Below, in pieces: positions 18,918-19,551 of a DNA stretch of 19,551 bases (positions within the stretch are counted from its first letter, which is position 1; every line of letters begins with the position of its first letter). Origin of the DNA: Ophiocordyceps camponoti-saundersi (nom. inval.) (taxonomy: Eukaryota > Ascomycota > Sordariomycetes > Hypocreales > Ophiocordycipitaceae). The stretch covers positions 1-19,551 of the forward strand of contig PDHQ01000487.1 of assembly GCA_003339415.1 (NCBI GenBank), given 5' to 3'. Below the pieces are notes generated by a model, which did not search any database, was not told the origin of the DNA, and worked only from the letters and a program-made list of their open reading frames with translations. The position numbers and the translations under genes were made by a program.

Positions 18918-19551
18918 AAAAAGATATTATTCCGAGAGGTTAAGTTAGATATAATAGGAAGGGGGCAATAACTTATAAGTATTAGGGTTAGTTTTATTTA
19001 TCGATCCCCTTAGTATACTTATAGGATAAGAGAAGTAATAAGAATAAAAGATATATAAGAGTAATAACGAGATAGGAGACGAATAGGATTAAGAGAAATA
19101 ATAGGTATATACCTAGGAATCGATATTCTCGAAATATAGTATATTCCGATATAGATAGAGGCGATATAGGTAGAATATTTAGTTTCGATAAGTAATTATA
19201 ATATCCGAATATTTACGATTAAATAAAGTATAGCGGGTATTAAGTAAATATAAGGTATTATTATAATTAATTTAAGATCTTATATAAAAGGACTAGGGTC
19301 GCGGTTAGGCCGTTATTCTAATCTTTCGTTAGAGGTAAGGGAGGTAAATAAAGAAGAGAACGGGGAAATAGGGGCTAAAAAATAAAAAGTATCGAATAAG
19401 ATAGTTAAAGGGGGCGGAGATAGAAGGAAGATAGGATAAGTAGGGGAGGAGGAGAAAGAGAGGGGGAGTAAAATAATATTAATATATATAATAATAGTGC
19501 TAGTACGCAAAATATTAAGTAACGATAGGACTTTTTTTTTTTCTTACGGAT
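18918..19551. other. AT-rich DNA with a polypurine tract, no supported gene
   Basis: The 18918-19310 part shows no protein-like frame. From about 19330 to 19475 the plus strand is mostly G and A. A 65-codon minus-strand ORF with ATG (19313-19510) overlaps this tract; its Ser/Pro/Leu/Phe/Ile-rich, low-complexity product is what a pyrimidine-rich strand yields, so I do not call it a gene. A long T run lies at about 19531-19543. Confidence 0.5.

Noticed and set aside
19313..19510. A 65-codon ATG-started ORF on the minus strand
   Set aside because: It lies on the pyrimidine-rich strand of a polypurine tract; its Ser/Pro/Leu/Phe/Ile-rich low-complexity product is explained by composition, and there is no context or domain to support a gene.

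Overview
This window looks like a transposon graveyard from a filamentous ascomycete (Pezizomycotina) scarred by repeat-induced point mutation (RIP). Over almost the whole 19.5 kb, CA and TG dinucleotides are nearly absent, TA is very abundant, and CG is kept. In the first 600 bases I count four TG and three CA. Reading frames are shredded by TAA and TAG, the products expected from CAA, CAG and TGG codons. No intact protein gene, tRNA, rRNA or CRISPR array is visible. Every gene below is a degenerate copy recognised by reading through the stops.

Left part (1-6616): a degenerate plus-strand frame of unknown identity (3-1622) and an AT-rich stretch come first. A badly broken Ty1/Copia pol on the plus strand follows, with integrase, reverse transcriptase (RT) and RNase H. 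After it come a GC-richer coding-like island on the minus strand (about 5130-5690), a polypurine tract (5876-6000) and a ~36 bp minisatellite (6055-6215).

Centre (6617-15907): one complete Ty3/Gypsy LTR retrotransposon lies on the minus strand. Two 205 bp LTRs flank it. In sense order it holds a leader with a primer-binding-site candidate, a gag-protease frame, a pol frame (RT, RNase H, integrase) in the -1 frame relative to gag, and a third long frame between integrase and the 3' LTR. A G-TTA-AAC heptamer followed by TAG sits exactly where gag hands over to pol. Gag would form the particle, protease would mature it, pol would copy and integrate the element, and the third frame is unidentified. 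Several catalytic or metal-binding residues are lost, mostly by changes of the kind RIP makes, so the element is dead.

Right part (15908-19551): three ~600-630 bp copies of a non-coding repeat stand head to tail (16223-18343), with imperfect terminal inverted repeats, probably a non-autonomous element. Beyond them lies a ~150-codon minus-strand frame with an acidic start and a coiled-coil-like end (18465-18917), then AT-rich DNA with a polypurine tract to the window edge.
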